NCBI GenBank assembly: GCA_029250945.1
Contig: JAQXEG010000013.1
Location: forward strand, 124,001 to 188,000
Reading direction: 5' to 3'
Length of the DNA: 64,000 bases
DNA from: Yoonia sp.
Lineage (GTDB): Bacteria; Pseudomonadota; Alphaproteobacteria; Rhodobacterales; Rhodobacteraceae
The notes beneath the pieces were generated by a model. It saw only the letters and a program-made list of their open reading frames with translations. It was not told the origin of the DNA and made no database searches. Position 1 is the first letter of the stretch. Each line of letters starts with the position of its first letter. The position numbers and the translations under genes were made by a program. Below, in pieces: positions 25,263-34,180 of the stretch.

Positions 25263-26623
25263 CACAGGTCCAGCATGTCGGGCAATGCGGCAAGGATCGC
25301 GCGTGCGCCCATGCCAACACCGCCCTTGGGCCGCCCCGGTGCGGCGGACGGGTTCCAGCCGTACACATCAAAATGCATATAGGGGCTTTCGACGAAGCGG
25401 CGCAAGAAGAGCGCCGCAGTGATACAGCCCGCGAACCCGCCCTTGGGGGCGTTATCCAGATCCGCAATACCAGGTTCGATCATCGCCTCATACGGTGGGT
25501 GGAATGGCAGTTGCCAAACCGGATCGGCCACCTGCGCACCCGCCTTGGCAATCGCCGCAGCATGTGTGTGGTCATCGGTGAAAAATGGCGAAATATCTGG
25601 CCCGACGGCAACCCGTGCGGCCCCTGTCAGTGTCGCCATAGAGATCACCAAATCAGGGTCATCCTCATCCGAAAGGGTCAGTGCATCGGCCAGCACCAAC
25701 CGCCCTTCGGCGTCGGTATTGTTGATTTCAACGGTCAGGCCCTTGCGGCTGGTCAGGATATCTTGGGGGCGGAAGGCGTTGCCATCGATGCTATTTTCCA
25801 CAGCAGGCACCAGCACCCGCAGTCGGAGTTTCAGCCCGAGCCCCATGATCATATGCGCCAGTCCCAGAACGGTGGCCGCACCACCCATATCCTTTTTCAT
25901 CAACCCCATAGAGCCGCCGGGTTTGATGTTCAGCCCGCCAGTATCAAAGCAGACCCCTTTGCCAACAAGCGTCAGCTTCGGCCCTACGTCACCCCAGCGC
26001 ATGTCCAGCAGCCGTGGATCACGGGTCGAGGCACGGCCAACCGTGTGGATCATCGGGAAGTTTGCAGACAACAGATCGTCACCAGCAATGACATTCACCT
26101 CTGCATCCTGGTCCTTGGCGAGGGCACGAAACGCATCCTCAAGCTCGGCGGGGCCCATGTCGGATGATGGGGTATTGATCAGATCGCGGGTCAGCGCTTC
26201 GCCCGTGGCGATGGTCGCAATTTTGACCGCGTCGATGCCGTTCGGGGCGACAAGCAATGCCGCATCCTTTGCAGGCCGAATGTATTGATCAAAACGGTAG
26301 CTTTCAAAAAGCCAGCCCAATGCGGCCTCTTCCAATTCGGCCGCGGACAGATCGGTCGCGATTGCATAGGTCCCTTGGGGGAGTTTGCGTGCAGCTGCGC
26401 CCACATGGAACCGCCCCCGTGCACGGGTCGCCGGCGTGCCATACCCGACCAGCGCAGCACCGATGCCGCCATCTGCGTTTGGCACGGTCAGCACCTGCCC
26501 CAGACCGCCGCTAAACCCATTACTATCTGCCCAATCGCGTGCATCGGCTGGCATGCCATCCAAGCCATCCGCCCCAATCACATAAAGGGGAATGGCGGGC
26601 GTGTCGGCGGCGGCAAAGGGCAT
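25262..26623 (-). CDS. M17 leucyl aminopeptidase family protein
   Basis: A 453-residue metallo-aminopeptidase. The C-terminal catalytic domain contains VGKGVCFDTGGLNIKPGGSM, KDMGGAATVLGLAHMIMGLG, PAVENSIDGNAFRPQDILTS and the NTDAEGRLVLADAL signature of M17 enzymes with its metal ligands. It removes N-terminal residues from peptides in the cytoplasm. The coupling to an NlpC/P60 gene suggests joint processing of peptidoglycan-derived or other small peptides. Confidence 0.92.
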   Translation of the reverse strand: MPFAAADTPAIPLYVIGADGLDGMPADARDWADSNGFSGGLGQVLTVPNADGGIGAALVGYGTPATRARGRFHVGAAARKLPQGTYAIATDLSAAELEEAALGWLFESYRFDQYIRPAKDAALLVAPNGIDAVKIATIATGEALTRDLINTPSSDMGPAELEDAFRALAKDQDAEVNVIAGDDLLSANFPMIHTVGRASTRDPRLLDMRWGDVGPKLTLVGKGVCFDTGGLNIKPGGSMGLMKKDMGGAATVLGLAHMIMGLGLKLRLRVLVPAVENSIDGNAFRPQDILTSRKGLTVEINNTDAEGRLVLADALTLSDEDDPDLVISMATLTGAARVAVGPDISPFFTDDHTHAAAIAKAGAQVADPVWQLPFHPPYEAMIEPGIADLDNAPKGGFAGCITAALFLRRFVESPYMHFDVYGWNPSAAPGRPKGGVGMGARAILAALPDMLDL

Positions 26624-26693
26624 ATCATCAAGCTTTCGGATTGTTACCGTGCTAGATTACCCCGTTGCGACGCCGCCGCAAGCGCATTGCGTG

Positions 26694-27125
26694 CTAATGC
26701 ATGTTATCGCGAAACTGCCAAATTTCGGTCACTGCAAGATCAAAGGCACGTTCCAGCCGTGCCAGTGTCGCACGAAGCGCGACACCATCACGCCCTTGCG
26801 ACGCATCTGCCACGCCCACCGCTGATTTAGACACATCCAGCAACCCGATTTGAGCCGCCACATGCACGATCCGCCGTGCCGGTTTGGCGACACTATCAAA
26901 AGCGTGGGCATTTTTCGCAACTTGCAACGCGTCAAGCCGGTAGGCGATATCCTCGAGCACGCGGCAGATCATTTCTTCTGCCTCGGGTTGTCCTTTGGAC
27001 GCAACGATATGTGCGACGGGTTCCCCATCAATATGATCGGGGGCCGCACAGCGCAGCATAGCAACCGTTGTAACGGGAAATGTGTGATCGGCATTGGCCG
27101 GTATCTGTGTTTGTTTTTGTTCCAT
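26694..27125 (-). CDS. Conserved alpha-helical protein, unknown function
   Basis: A 143-residue protein. After about 55 N-terminal residues it is predicted to be all helical (AEEMICRVLEDIAYRLDALQ, ARRIVHVAAQIGLLDVSKSA, RATLARLERAFDLAVTEIWQ), a pattern that recalls four-helix histidine phosphotransfer-like folds, with VHVAAQIG in the place of the usual HTLKG. This resemblance is weak. It is divergent from the carbonic anhydrase gene. Confidence 0.6.
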   Translation of the reverse strand: MEQKQTQIPANADHTFPVTTVAMLRCAAPDHIDGEPVAHIVASKGQPEAEEMICRVLEDIAYRLDALQVAKNAHAFDSVAKPARRIVHVAAQIGLLDVSKSAVGVADASQGRDGVALRATLARLERAFDLAVTEIWQFRDNMH

Positions 27126-27239
27126 ACGCAGACACTAGCGCATGATAGTTTTTAGAAGGTTGAAACACACAATTGAAATTTCTCCAAATTCATGAAAATG
27201 AGACATAACCTTTGGGAAATATTCGATGGAGCCACCCCC

Positions 27240-27887
27240 ATGCAATCCGCCCGCCCTCTACCTGAATATCTGGTCAAACGGTACCATGGCTGGAAGGCCA
27301 CGACCTATGCCGAGAACAAAGGGTGGTACCGCCGCCTTGCCGACGAAGGGCAGCGTCCGCGCGCCATGGTGATTTCATGTTGTGACAGCCGTGTGCATGT
27401 CACCGCAATCTTTGGCGCCGACCAAGGTGAATTTTTCATTCACCGCAACATCGCCAACTTGGTCCCGCCCTATCAGCCCGACGGGTTGCAGCACGGGACA
27501 TCGGCAGCAGTTGAATACGCTGTTACAGCGCTAAAGGTCAGCCACCTGATTGTCATGGGCCATTCGGGCTGTGGCGGTGTTGAGGGGTGTTACAACATGT
27601 GTTCCGGTCACGCCCCGCAGCTGGAAGACAAGGCCAGCTTTGTCGGGCGGTGGATGGATATCTTGCGCCCCGGCTTTGACCGCCTTCCCGAAGGCGATGA
27701 CGATACCCGCAAACAGGCCCTTGAAAAAGAGGCTGTACTGGTATCGCTGGAAAACCTGATGACCTTCCCGTTTGTCAAAGCCGCAGTGGAGGCAGAAGAG
27801 CTGTCGCTGCACGGTATCTGGAATGAGATCGGCGAAGGCGAGCTGGAAACCTATGACCCGCTGACTTCTACCTTCCACAAGATTTGA
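27240..27887 (+). CDS. Beta-class carbonic anhydrase
   Basis: A 215-residue zinc enzyme that interconverts CO2 and bicarbonate. Ligands and dyad are visible in VISCCDSRVHVT (near residue 45) and MGHSGCGGVEGC (near 107). ATG 27240 (MQSARPLPEY) is the usual family start; an upstream ATG at 27192 is possible but has no ribosome site. It is the first gene of a three-gene run with an SbtA-type bicarbonate transporter and a PII-like protein, with 7- and 1-base junctions, so it acts in inorganic carbon uptake. Confidence 0.92.
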   Translation: MQSARPLPEYLVKRYHGWKATTYAENKGWYRRLADEGQRPRAMVISCCDSRVHVTAIFGADQGEFFIHRNIANLVPPYQPDGLQHGTSAAVEYAVTALKVSHLIVMGHSGCGGVEGCYNMCSGHAPQLEDKASFVGRWMDILRPGFDRLPEGDDDTRKQALEKEAVLVSLENLMTFPFVKAAVEAEELSLHGIWNEIGEGELETYDPLTSTFHKI

Positions 27888-27894
27888 GGTCGCG

Positions 27895-28878
27895 ATGACC
27901 AATCTGTTTGAACTTGCCGCGAACAACCTGATTTCCCCGATCATCCTGAGCTTTGCGCTGGGTCTGTTTGGCGCCATGGCCCGATCAGATTTGTCGATAC
28001 CAGAGGCCGTGGCCAAGGGCATGTCGATCTATTTGCTGTTTGCAATCGGGTTCAAGGGTGGCGCGTCCGTGTCGGCCCATGGGATTGATGCGACGCTGAT
28101 CGCGGCGGTGGTTGCGGGGCTGGTTCTGTCATTTGGCATTCCGTTCATCGCCTTTGCAGCCTTGCGGATCATGACGGGATTGGACCGCACTGATGCCGCC
28201 GCGGTGGCCGCACACTATGGCTCGATTTCCATCGTGACATTCGTCGCTGCGACATCCGTTTTGGAAAGCCAAGGGATTGGCACAGAGGGTTATATGGTCG
28301 CCGTCGCCGCTGTCATGGAGGCCCCAGCGATCCTGTCCGCCCTCTGGCTTGTGGCCCGCGGCGGATCAAAGGGTGGCGGCATGGACAGCGCGCTATTGCG
28401 TGAAATTATGCTGAACGGGTCGATCGTTTTGCTAGTTGGCGCCTTTGCCATTGGCGCATTGACCGGTGAAAAGGGGCTGGCCGAAATTGCGCCGTTTATC
28501 GTGACCCCGTTCAAGGGCGTGCTGTGTCTGTTCCTGCTTGATATGGGCCTGATTGCAGGGCGCGGATTGCAGCAGGCACGCGGGCTGATCCGGTTCAACC
28601 TTGTGGCGTTTGGCATTGCGATGCCGCTTGTGGGCGCCGCAATCGGCATGGCGCTGGGGGCGCTGGCGGGGCTTAACCTTGGCGGAGTTGTGTTGATGAT
28701 GGTGCTGGCCGCATCAGCCAGCTATATCGCTGTGCCCGCCGCGATGCGTGTGGCCCTGCCCCAAGCCAACCCTGCGATCTATCTAACATTGTCGCTGGGT
28801 GTCACATTCCCGTTTAACCTGACCCTTGGCATCCCGCTGTATCTGGCCGCCGCGCAACTTATGATTGGAGCGAACTGA
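27895..28878 (+). CDS. sbtA: SbtA-type sodium-dependent bicarbonate transporter
   Basis: A 327-residue membrane protein with about ten hydrophobic helices. ANNLISPIILSFALGLFGAM, SIYLLFAIGFKGGASVSAHG and AAHYGSISIVTFVAATSVLE (repeat-like halves) fit the SbtA family of Na-bicarbonate symporters best known from cyanobacteria. Here it lies between a carbonic anhydrase and a PII-like gene whose start overlaps its stop by one base. In a heterotroph it would supply bicarbonate for carboxylation reactions; this is inference. Confidence 0.85.
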   Translation: MTNLFELAANNLISPIILSFALGLFGAMARSDLSIPEAVAKGMSIYLLFAIGFKGGASVSAHGIDATLIAAVVAGLVLSFGIPFIAFAALRIMTGLDRTDAAAVAAHYGSISIVTFVAATSVLESQGIGTEGYMVAVAAVMEAPAILSALWLVARGGSKGGGMDSALLREIMLNGSIVLLVGAFAIGALTGEKGLAEIAPFIVTPFKGVLCLFLLDMGLIAGRGLQQARGLIRFNLVAFGIAMPLVGAAIGMALGALAGLNLGGVVLMMVLAASASYIAVPAAMRVALPQANPAIYLTLSLGVTFPFNLTLGIPLYLAAAQLMIGAN

Positions 28879-29186
28879 TGGAAATGCATGACGCAAAACG
28901 CGTCTCAATCGTGATTGAGGCCCCGTTGGAAAGCCGCCTGACAGATGCGCTCACCAAGGCTGGGGTGACGGGGTACACAATCATGCCCGTGATCGGCGGA
29001 TCGGGCAGATCAGGCCAGTGGACGCGCGATGGACAAGTCGGACGATCCGGTATGGTCAACGTTGTGTGCCTGATTAAGCCAGAGCGGTTGGACGGACTGC
29101 TAAAGGCTGCATTCGCCGTTGTGGAACCACATATCGGGGTCGTGTCTGTCACGGATGCGCAGGTGCTGCGGGCCGAACGGTTTTAG
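28878..29186 (+). CDS. sbtB: SbtB-like PII family regulator
   Basis: A 102-residue protein of the PII fold. KRVSIVIEAPLESRLTDALT, GVTGYTIMPVIGGSGRSGQW and GMVNVVCLIKPERLDGLLKA align with SbtB, which binds cAMP or adenine nucleotides and gates SbtA. The T-loop region (GSGRSGQWTRDGQVGRSG) is long and glycine-rich. The cyanobacterial C-terminal CGPxGC redox loop is absent; the protein ends LRAERF. Start overlaps the sbtA stop by one base. Confidence 0.82.
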   Translation: MEMHDAKRVSIVIEAPLESRLTDALTKAGVTGYTIMPVIGGSGRSGQWTRDGQVGRSGMVNVVCLIKPERLDGLLKAAFAVVEPHIGVVSVTDAQVLRAERF

Positions 29187-29236
29187 GTTTCGCCGTGCTG
29201 CGCACGTCGACAGGCCGGGGCCAGCCCCGGACCCAG

Positions 29237-29257
29237 GAGTATTTTTAAAAAAGCGAG
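29237..29257 (-). repeat. Dispersed intergenic repeat, inverted copy (family A)
   Basis: The complement reads CTCGCTTTTTTAAAAATACT plus C, one base different from the copies at 7938 and 39084. GC-rich palindromic sequence (GGCCGGGGCCAGCCCCGG) lies just before it on the plus strand. Confidence 0.65.
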
Positions 29258-29264
29258 AGCAGAA

Positions 29265-29298
29265 ATTAAAAAAGCCCCGCCAAGTTGGACGGGGCTTT
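29265..29298 (-). terminator. Rho-independent terminator of asd
   Basis: AAAGCCCCG (29271-29279) pairs with CGGGGCTTT (29290-29298) around a 10-base loop. On the minus strand the stem is followed by a T-run (complement of 29265-29273), which fits termination of asd, 19 bases after its stop. Confidence 0.85.
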
Positions 29299-29317
29299 GG
29301 ATTTCGCACGAGAGGTC

Positions 29318-30337
29318 TTAGCCCTTTTTCAGACACTCACGTCCCAGCGTTTCGGCAATCTGGACCGCGTTCAGCGCCGCGCCCTTGCGTAGGTTGTCGG
29401 ATACGCACCACAGGTTTAGGCCATTTTCGACCGTCACATCCTGACGGATGCGGCTGATGAATGTTGCGAAATCACCAACACATTCGATCGGGGTGACATA
29501 ACCGCCATCTTCACGCTTATCGATGACCATGACGCCGGGGGCCTCGCGTAAGATGTCGCGGGCTTCATCTTCGTCGAGGAAATCCTCAAATTCGATGTTC
29601 ACCGATTCGGAGTGGCCAACGAAAACAGGGACGCGCACGCAGGTCGCTGTGACCTTGATATCCTTGTCGATGATCTTTTTCGTTTCGACGACCATTTTCC
29701 ATTCTTCTTTGGTGTCGCCGCTGTCCATGAACACGTCAATGTGCGGGATCACGTTGAACGCGATCTGCTTGGTGTAATGCTGCGATGCCGAAGCCGTCGG
29801 ATTGTAGATCGCCTTGGTTTCATCCCACAGGCTGTCGATCGCGGCCTTGCCGGAACCGGACACGGATTGGTAGGTGCTGACCACTACGCGCTTGATCTTG
29901 GCGCGATCATGCAGCGGCTTTAGCGCGACGACCATCTGTGCGGTCGAACAGTTCGGGTTCGCGATAATGTTCTTATTCTTATAGCCGTGGATCGCCTCTG
30001 GGTTCACTTCTGGCACGATCAGCGGGATGTCCGGATCGTAGCGGTAGAGCGAAGAGTTATCGATCACGACGCAGTTTGCCTTGGCTGCGATAGGGGCGTA
30101 TTTCTTGGTCGCGTCGGAACCGACAGCGAAAAGCGCGATATCCCAGCCCGTGAAATCAAACGTATCAAGGTCCTCAGTCGTGAGGGTTTTATCGCCAAAG
30201 CTGACTTCGGTTCCCAGCGATTTACGGCTGGCAAGCACTGCTATTTTGTCGATCGGAAAGGCCCGCTCGGACAAGATGTTCAGCATTTCGTGGCCCACGT
30301 TACCTGTGGCGCCAACAACGACGATATTATAACCCAT
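29318..30337 (-). CDS. asd: Aspartate-semialdehyde dehydrogenase
   Basis: A 339-residue NADPH enzyme that reduces aspartyl phosphate to the semialdehyde, a branch point to lysine, diaminopimelate, threonine and methionine. The Rossmann motif GATGNVGHEML opens the protein, and the catalytic cysteine is in IANPNCSTAQMV near residue 132. STYQSVSGSGKAAIDSL and VFVGHSESVNIEFEDF are also family features. It appears to be a single-gene unit with its own terminator. Confidence 0.96.
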   Translation of the reverse strand: MGYNIVVVGATGNVGHEMLNILSERAFPIDKIAVLASRKSLGTEVSFGDKTLTTEDLDTFDFTGWDIALFAVGSDATKKYAPIAAKANCVVIDNSSLYRYDPDIPLIVPEVNPEAIHGYKNKNIIANPNCSTAQMVVALKPLHDRAKIKRVVVSTYQSVSGSGKAAIDSLWDETKAIYNPTASASQHYTKQIAFNVIPHIDVFMDSGDTKEEWKMVVETKKIIDKDIKVTATCVRVPVFVGHSESVNIEFEDFLDEDEARDILREAPGVMVIDKREDGGYVTPIECVGDFATFISRIRQDVTVENGLNLWCVSDNLRKGAALNAVQIAETLGRECLKKG

Positions 30338-30397
30338 TTGTTGCTTCCTTGATTTGAGTGCCGCCTCTTACCGCGCTTGGCGCATAAGGGAAAGACC

Positions 30398-31609
30398 CTA
30401 GTCGCGGCTGTCGGTGGACCATAGGTAGGCCAACAGCCCCAAGGTGACCATGATCCCGAATATCCCAAAGAGGAACACATAGGCATCGGACGGTGTGTCG
30501 GTCACGTTGGCGGCATGGATCGGACCGGTCGCAAATTGCATGACCCCTGCCCCGCCAATCCCGAAGAGGTTCATCAATGTGACCCCGCGCCCCGTCAGGT
30601 GACTGGGGATGAACGCCTTGGCATGGGCGATGAGCACGGGGAAGGTCGAGCCGGAAATACCCACGATGGCGAGCATGATTGTGGCGAACACGATCCCTTG
30701 GGTCGGCATGAGCCAAAGCGCACCAAGGGCCAGCGCCCCGATGCCGTTGCCACCGAAGATCACCCATTTGCGCGTGCCGAGCAGCCGTTCAAGCGGGCCA
30801 TAGGCGAAGCTGCCAATGATCATGGCGACGGCCATGACAAGCGTGACCTGCCCGATGGCGCCGGTATCCGCGCCATACACATCCGCCACATATGGCCCCG
30901 CCCAAAGGCCGCGCAGCCCCGCGGCAGGCGCGTAATTGACGACCATCAACGCGAAGATCGGCCAGAGGACTGGCATTTTCAGCAAAGACAGGACAGAGCC
31001 CTTTTGCGTGGTTTCCACCGGTTCGGGGTCTTTGACCAGTGCGATTAGCGACAAACCAACCAGTCCGGAAACTGCCGCCAAACCACCCATCGTCATGCGC
31101 CAGCCAAATGCCTCTACCGCCCATGCCATCGGGGCAGAGCCTGCGAGGTTGCCCAACGAACCCATGCCTATCATCGCCCCCGCCAGTGTCCCGAATGCCG
31201 CCGCCGAGAACCCGCGTGCGATGATGAAATATCCGGCCATTAAAACGGGCGAACAGCCGACGCCTAGCAAGGCCATGGCCCACATAATATGTGCAGGCGT
31301 CTGGGCCAGCGCAAAGGCCAGCGCCCCGCCTGCCCCGCCAATGATGAACAAGGCCGCCGAGCTACGCCGTGGTCCGATCCGGTCAAGTGCCGCGCCAACG
31401 GGAATTTGCATCGCCGCGAACACAAGGAACCAAAGCCCGGATGCCCGCGCAAGATCATCCGCGCTGGCCCCGATATCGACAGCCAAAACGGGTGCCAAAA
31501 CGGGCAGGAAGGCCCGGTAGAACTGCGACAGGATATAGGCGCAAAGCAGCGCGATGAGGCCACGTGTCATTTTGGGAGTGCTTTCGCGGTTCTGGATGAG
31601 TTGCTGCAT
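30398..31609 (-). CDS. Major facilitator superfamily transporter
   Basis: A 403-residue inner-membrane protein with 12 hydrophobic segments. The loop GAALDRIGPRRSSAALFIIG between helices 2 and 3 is the MFS signature region. The N-terminus (GLIALLCAYILSQFYRAFLP) and length fit drug/metabolite-type MFS permeases. An alternative start is ATG 31570 (MTRGLIALL); neither start has a clear ribosome site. Substrate unknown; its position 0.5 kb from the inositol genes does not by itself imply inositol uptake. Confidence 0.85.
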   Translation of the reverse strand: MQQLIQNRESTPKMTRGLIALLCAYILSQFYRAFLPVLAPVLAVDIGASADDLARASGLWFLVFAAMQIPVGAALDRIGPRRSSAALFIIGGAGGALAFALAQTPAHIMWAMALLGVGCSPVLMAGYFIIARGFSAAAFGTLAGAMIGMGSLGNLAGSAPMAWAVEAFGWRMTMGGLAAVSGLVGLSLIALVKDPEPVETTQKGSVLSLLKMPVLWPIFALMVVNYAPAAGLRGLWAGPYVADVYGADTGAIGQVTLVMAVAMIIGSFAYGPLERLLGTRKWVIFGGNGIGALALGALWLMPTQGIVFATIMLAIVGISGSTFPVLIAHAKAFIPSHLTGRGVTLMNLFGIGGAGVMQFATGPIHAANVTDTPSDAYVFLFGIFGIMVTLGLLAYLWSTDSRD

Positions 31610-31671
31610 TGGTCACACGTCCCACCCTGCAATGGCAAGCCCGGATGCCAGGGTGCGCCAGTAGATTTTAT

Positions 31672-31692
31672 GCCTCCGGCGGAGGTATTTGG
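31672..31692. repeat. Dispersed intergenic repeat, copy (family A)
   Basis: GCCTCCGGCGG (31672-31682) followed by AGGTATTTGG. The 11-mer is the exact complement of the core at 39105-39115 and matches 61974-61984. The rest of the 266-base gap (31610-31875) shows no gene. Confidence 0.6.
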
Positions 31693-31875
31693 CGGCAAAT
31701 GGAAAATGGGCGGACCTGATTGGTTGTACAACGCTCATGAAATTGCCACCGTGCGATCAGCCGATTATTGCCACGCGTGCAAAATGCTGTTGTTTTTGAA
31801 GCGCGCCGGTTTTGTCGTGTGCTAGATTAGCGGCGGAATGATAGCTGCCACGGGTCACTGAGTTAGGAAAATAGA

Positions 31876-32133
31876 ATGTTGAAAACACTTGCGATTTCAC
31901 TGGCGGCGCTGGCCGCAACGTCCACGATGGCATTGGCTTGCAGCCCCGAGGATGTGCAGGCACGTCAGGGTCCGTTGGTCATCGCGTTTCAGGCATTGAT
32001 GGCGAGCAATCCAACCAAGGCGCAGGCGATTATCGCGAAAATGCAGGCTGATCTGGACAAGGCAGCGGCAGATGGCGACGAAGCCGCCACCTGCGTAATT
32101 ATGGACGAAGCACTGGTGGCTGCGCAGGGTTAA
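31876..32133 (+). CDS. Small secreted helical protein, unknown function
   Basis: An 85-residue protein with a clear cleavable signal peptide (MLKTLAISLAALAATSTMAL, then AC). The mature part is about 64 residues, helical, with two cysteines (CSPEDVQ and ATCVIMDE) that could form a disulfide in the periplasm. AGGAAA precedes the ATG by about 8 bases. It overlaps the convergent dehydrogenase gene by 4 bases. No family recognised. Confidence 0.72.
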   Translation: MLKTLAISLAALAATSTMALACSPEDVQARQGPLVIAFQALMASNPTKAQAIIAKMQADLDKAAADGDEAATCVIMDEALVAAQG

Positions 32134-33266
32134 TCGCGAAACATCGGCGGGCGTGCATCTGTCCACGCGCCGTCGTTTTTCGCGGATTGCACTGCATTGT
32201 GCACAGCAGCCATAGAGCGCAAGCCGTCCTCGGCGGTTGGTAACCCGTCGCGTGTTTCTCCGCGAATTGTTGCCGCTAGATCGACGTAGATATTGGCAAC
32301 CGCGAGTGGAAACCCTTCGGGATGGGCGATGGCAACGCGGCTAAGGCGGCCAGCCTCATCCGAGAGCCCGCCTTCACCTTTTTCCATGATCTGCGTGCGA
32401 CCCCCGACGGGGGTGTAATAGACTTGGTTGGGCTGTTCTGACGCCCAGCGCATCCCACCCGTTTCGCCAAAAACCTGAATTTCAAATCCGTGTTGCCGCC
32501 CGATCGCGACAGAGCTGGTCCAAAGCCGCCCGACGGTCCCGCCGTCAAGGCGGAAATTGACCATTGCGTCGTCTTCTAATTCACGGCTTGCGATTGTGCT
32601 GGCAAAGTCGGCGGACAGGCTGCGCACCTCATCACCCGCGATAAAGCTGGCCATGTGTAGTGCGTGGATGCCGCAGTCGGCGAATTGCCCCGACACGCCC
32701 GCCATGGCCGGATCGTACCGCCAGCGCACCCGCGGGTTGTCTGCATCTGTCGCGTCGCCGTGGTGGCCGTGGCTGAAGTTGGTGACGATCAGGCGGATTT
32801 TACCCACCTGCCCCGTGCGGACCATTTCGCGCATTTCGCGCACCATCGGGTAGGCAGAATAGCAATAGTTAACAGCGCATGTTTTGCCGGTCTTGGCGGC
32901 GATTTTAACGATCTCTTCGCCTTCTTCGACGGTCATGGTCATCGGCTTTTCGCACAGGACGTTGAACCCGCCCTCAAGGAACGCCTTGGTGATCTCAAAA
33001 TGGGTGGAGTTGGGCGTGGCGACGGTGACCAGATCGACGCGGTCATCACGCCCGCTTTCGCCTTTCAGCATTTCGCGCCAATCGCCATAGGCGCGGTCAG
33101 CGGCAACGCCAAGGGATTGCGCATAGGCGCGCCCCTTCTCAGCGTCATGATCCAACGCGCCCGCGGCCAGAACAAAGTTGCCGTCTGCTTGCGCACCTAG
33201 ACGGTGGGCCGGTCCGATTTGGCTGCCTTCGCCGCCGCCAATCATACCCCAGTTAAGTTTTGTCAT
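32130..33266 (-). CDS. Gfo/Idh/MocA family oxidoreductase
   Basis: A 378-residue NAD(P)-dependent dehydrogenase. GMIGGGEGSQIGPAHRLGAQ is the nucleotide fold, CEKPMTMTVEEGEEI is the family's EKP motif (catalytic lysine), and GQFADCGIHALHMASFI carries the sugar-site histidine. As the last gene of the minus-strand arm of the inositol cluster it probably oxidises an inositol isomer or a related sugar. It follows iolE by 11 bases. Confidence 0.88.
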   Translation of the reverse strand: MTKLNWGMIGGGEGSQIGPAHRLGAQADGNFVLAAGALDHDAEKGRAYAQSLGVAADRAYGDWREMLKGESGRDDRVDLVTVATPNSTHFEITKAFLEGGFNVLCEKPMTMTVEEGEEIVKIAAKTGKTCAVNYCYSAYPMVREMREMVRTGQVGKIRLIVTNFSHGHHGDATDADNPRVRWRYDPAMAGVSGQFADCGIHALHMASFIAGDEVRSLSADFASTIASRELEDDAMVNFRLDGGTVGRLWTSSVAIGRQHGFEIQVFGETGGMRWASEQPNQVYYTPVGGRTQIMEKGEGGLSDEAGRLSRVAIAHPEGFPLAVANIYVDLAATIRGETRDGLPTAEDGLRSMAAVHNAVQSAKNDGAWTDARPPMFRD

Positions 33267-33277
33267 ATGTTTAGTCC

Positions 33278-34168
33278 TTAGAAACCAATGGATTGCAGGT
33301 ATTCGCGGTTGGCTTGTGCGTCTTCCAGCGGGGTGCCTGGCATGGATGGGTCACAGTCTTGTTCAACCGTGCACCAACCGGTGAAATCATTGTCGAGCAG
33401 TACCTGACGCACGGCTTCGAAATCGACGTCGCCTTGGCCCAAGTTGCAGAAAATGCCCTGCCCGCAAGCCTTGTAGAAATCAGTGCGGTTGGCCACGACA
33501 TCGGCCTTAACCGCCGGATCAATGTCCTTGAAATGCATATAGCTGATGCGGTCGATGTGCTTCTTCATGAACGCAACAGGATCATAACCTGCATAGGAAT
33601 GGTGGCCCGTGTCGAAACAGATTTTCAGAATGTTTTCGTCGACTTCGTTCAGCAGGCGTTCCAGCTCAGGCTCAAAATCAATGAAGCCAGCGGCGTGGGC
33701 GTGCATGCCGACGGTCAGGCCGTATTCCTCAGCACCCAATTTGGCGATGGCAGCGATACGGTTGCGAAAGGCGGTCCATTCCGCCTTGTCCATCTGTTCG
33801 GCCTCATCCGCGCGGCCCGCAGTAGGGGCGCGGCGGGGGCTGATGCTATCGATCAAGACAAGATGTTCGGCACCGTGGGCGACAAGCGCCTTGCACGTCC
33901 GCTGTGCGGCATCCAGCACCTCATCCCATTTATCGGCGTCATGGAACGGGCGGAACACAACGCCGCCAATGATTTCAAGGTCGTTTTTTACCAATTCCTC
34001 GCGCAGGGTTTCAGGCTCTTCTGGCATATAGCCGATGGGACCAAGTTCGATCCCTTTGTATCCCGCGCCGGCGCATTGTTGCAGCACGGATTGCCAGCTG
34101 GGATAGGATGGGTCAGACGCGAATTCGATGCCCCATGAACAGGGCGCGTTGCCGATACGGATTGTCAT
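33278..34168 (-). CDS. iolE: IolE-like inosose dehydratase (TIM-barrel)
   Basis: A 296-residue sugar isomerase/epimerase-fold protein. IGNAPCSWGIEFASDPSYPS at the start and the metal ligands in MHAHAAGFIDFEPELE, ICFDTGHHSYAGYDP and YMHFKDIDP fit 2-keto-myo-inositol dehydratase, the second step of inositol breakdown. It sits between two dehydrogenase genes in the arm divergent from iolDCB, which supports the call; a different isomerase of the same fold remains possible. Confidence 0.85.
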   Translation of the reverse strand: MTIRIGNAPCSWGIEFASDPSYPSWQSVLQQCAGAGYKGIELGPIGYMPEEPETLREELVKNDLEIIGGVVFRPFHDADKWDEVLDAAQRTCKALVAHGAEHLVLIDSISPRRAPTAGRADEAEQMDKAEWTAFRNRIAAIAKLGAEEYGLTVGMHAHAAGFIDFEPELERLLNEVDENILKICFDTGHHSYAGYDPVAFMKKHIDRISYMHFKDIDPAVKADVVANRTDFYKACGQGIFCNLGQGDVDFEAVRQVLLDNDFTGWCTVEQDCDPSMPGTPLEDAQANREYLQSIGF

Positions 34169-34180
34169 TATGTTCGTCCT

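Noticed and set aside
25241-26167. A 308-codon plus-strand frame inside the M17 aminopeptidase gene
   Set aside because: Antisense shadow; no recognisable domain and no ribosome site.
31289-31875. Plus-strand frame running from inside the MFS gene into the gap before the small secreted protein
   Set aside because: Most of it is antisense to the transporter; the tail has no domain or start signal.
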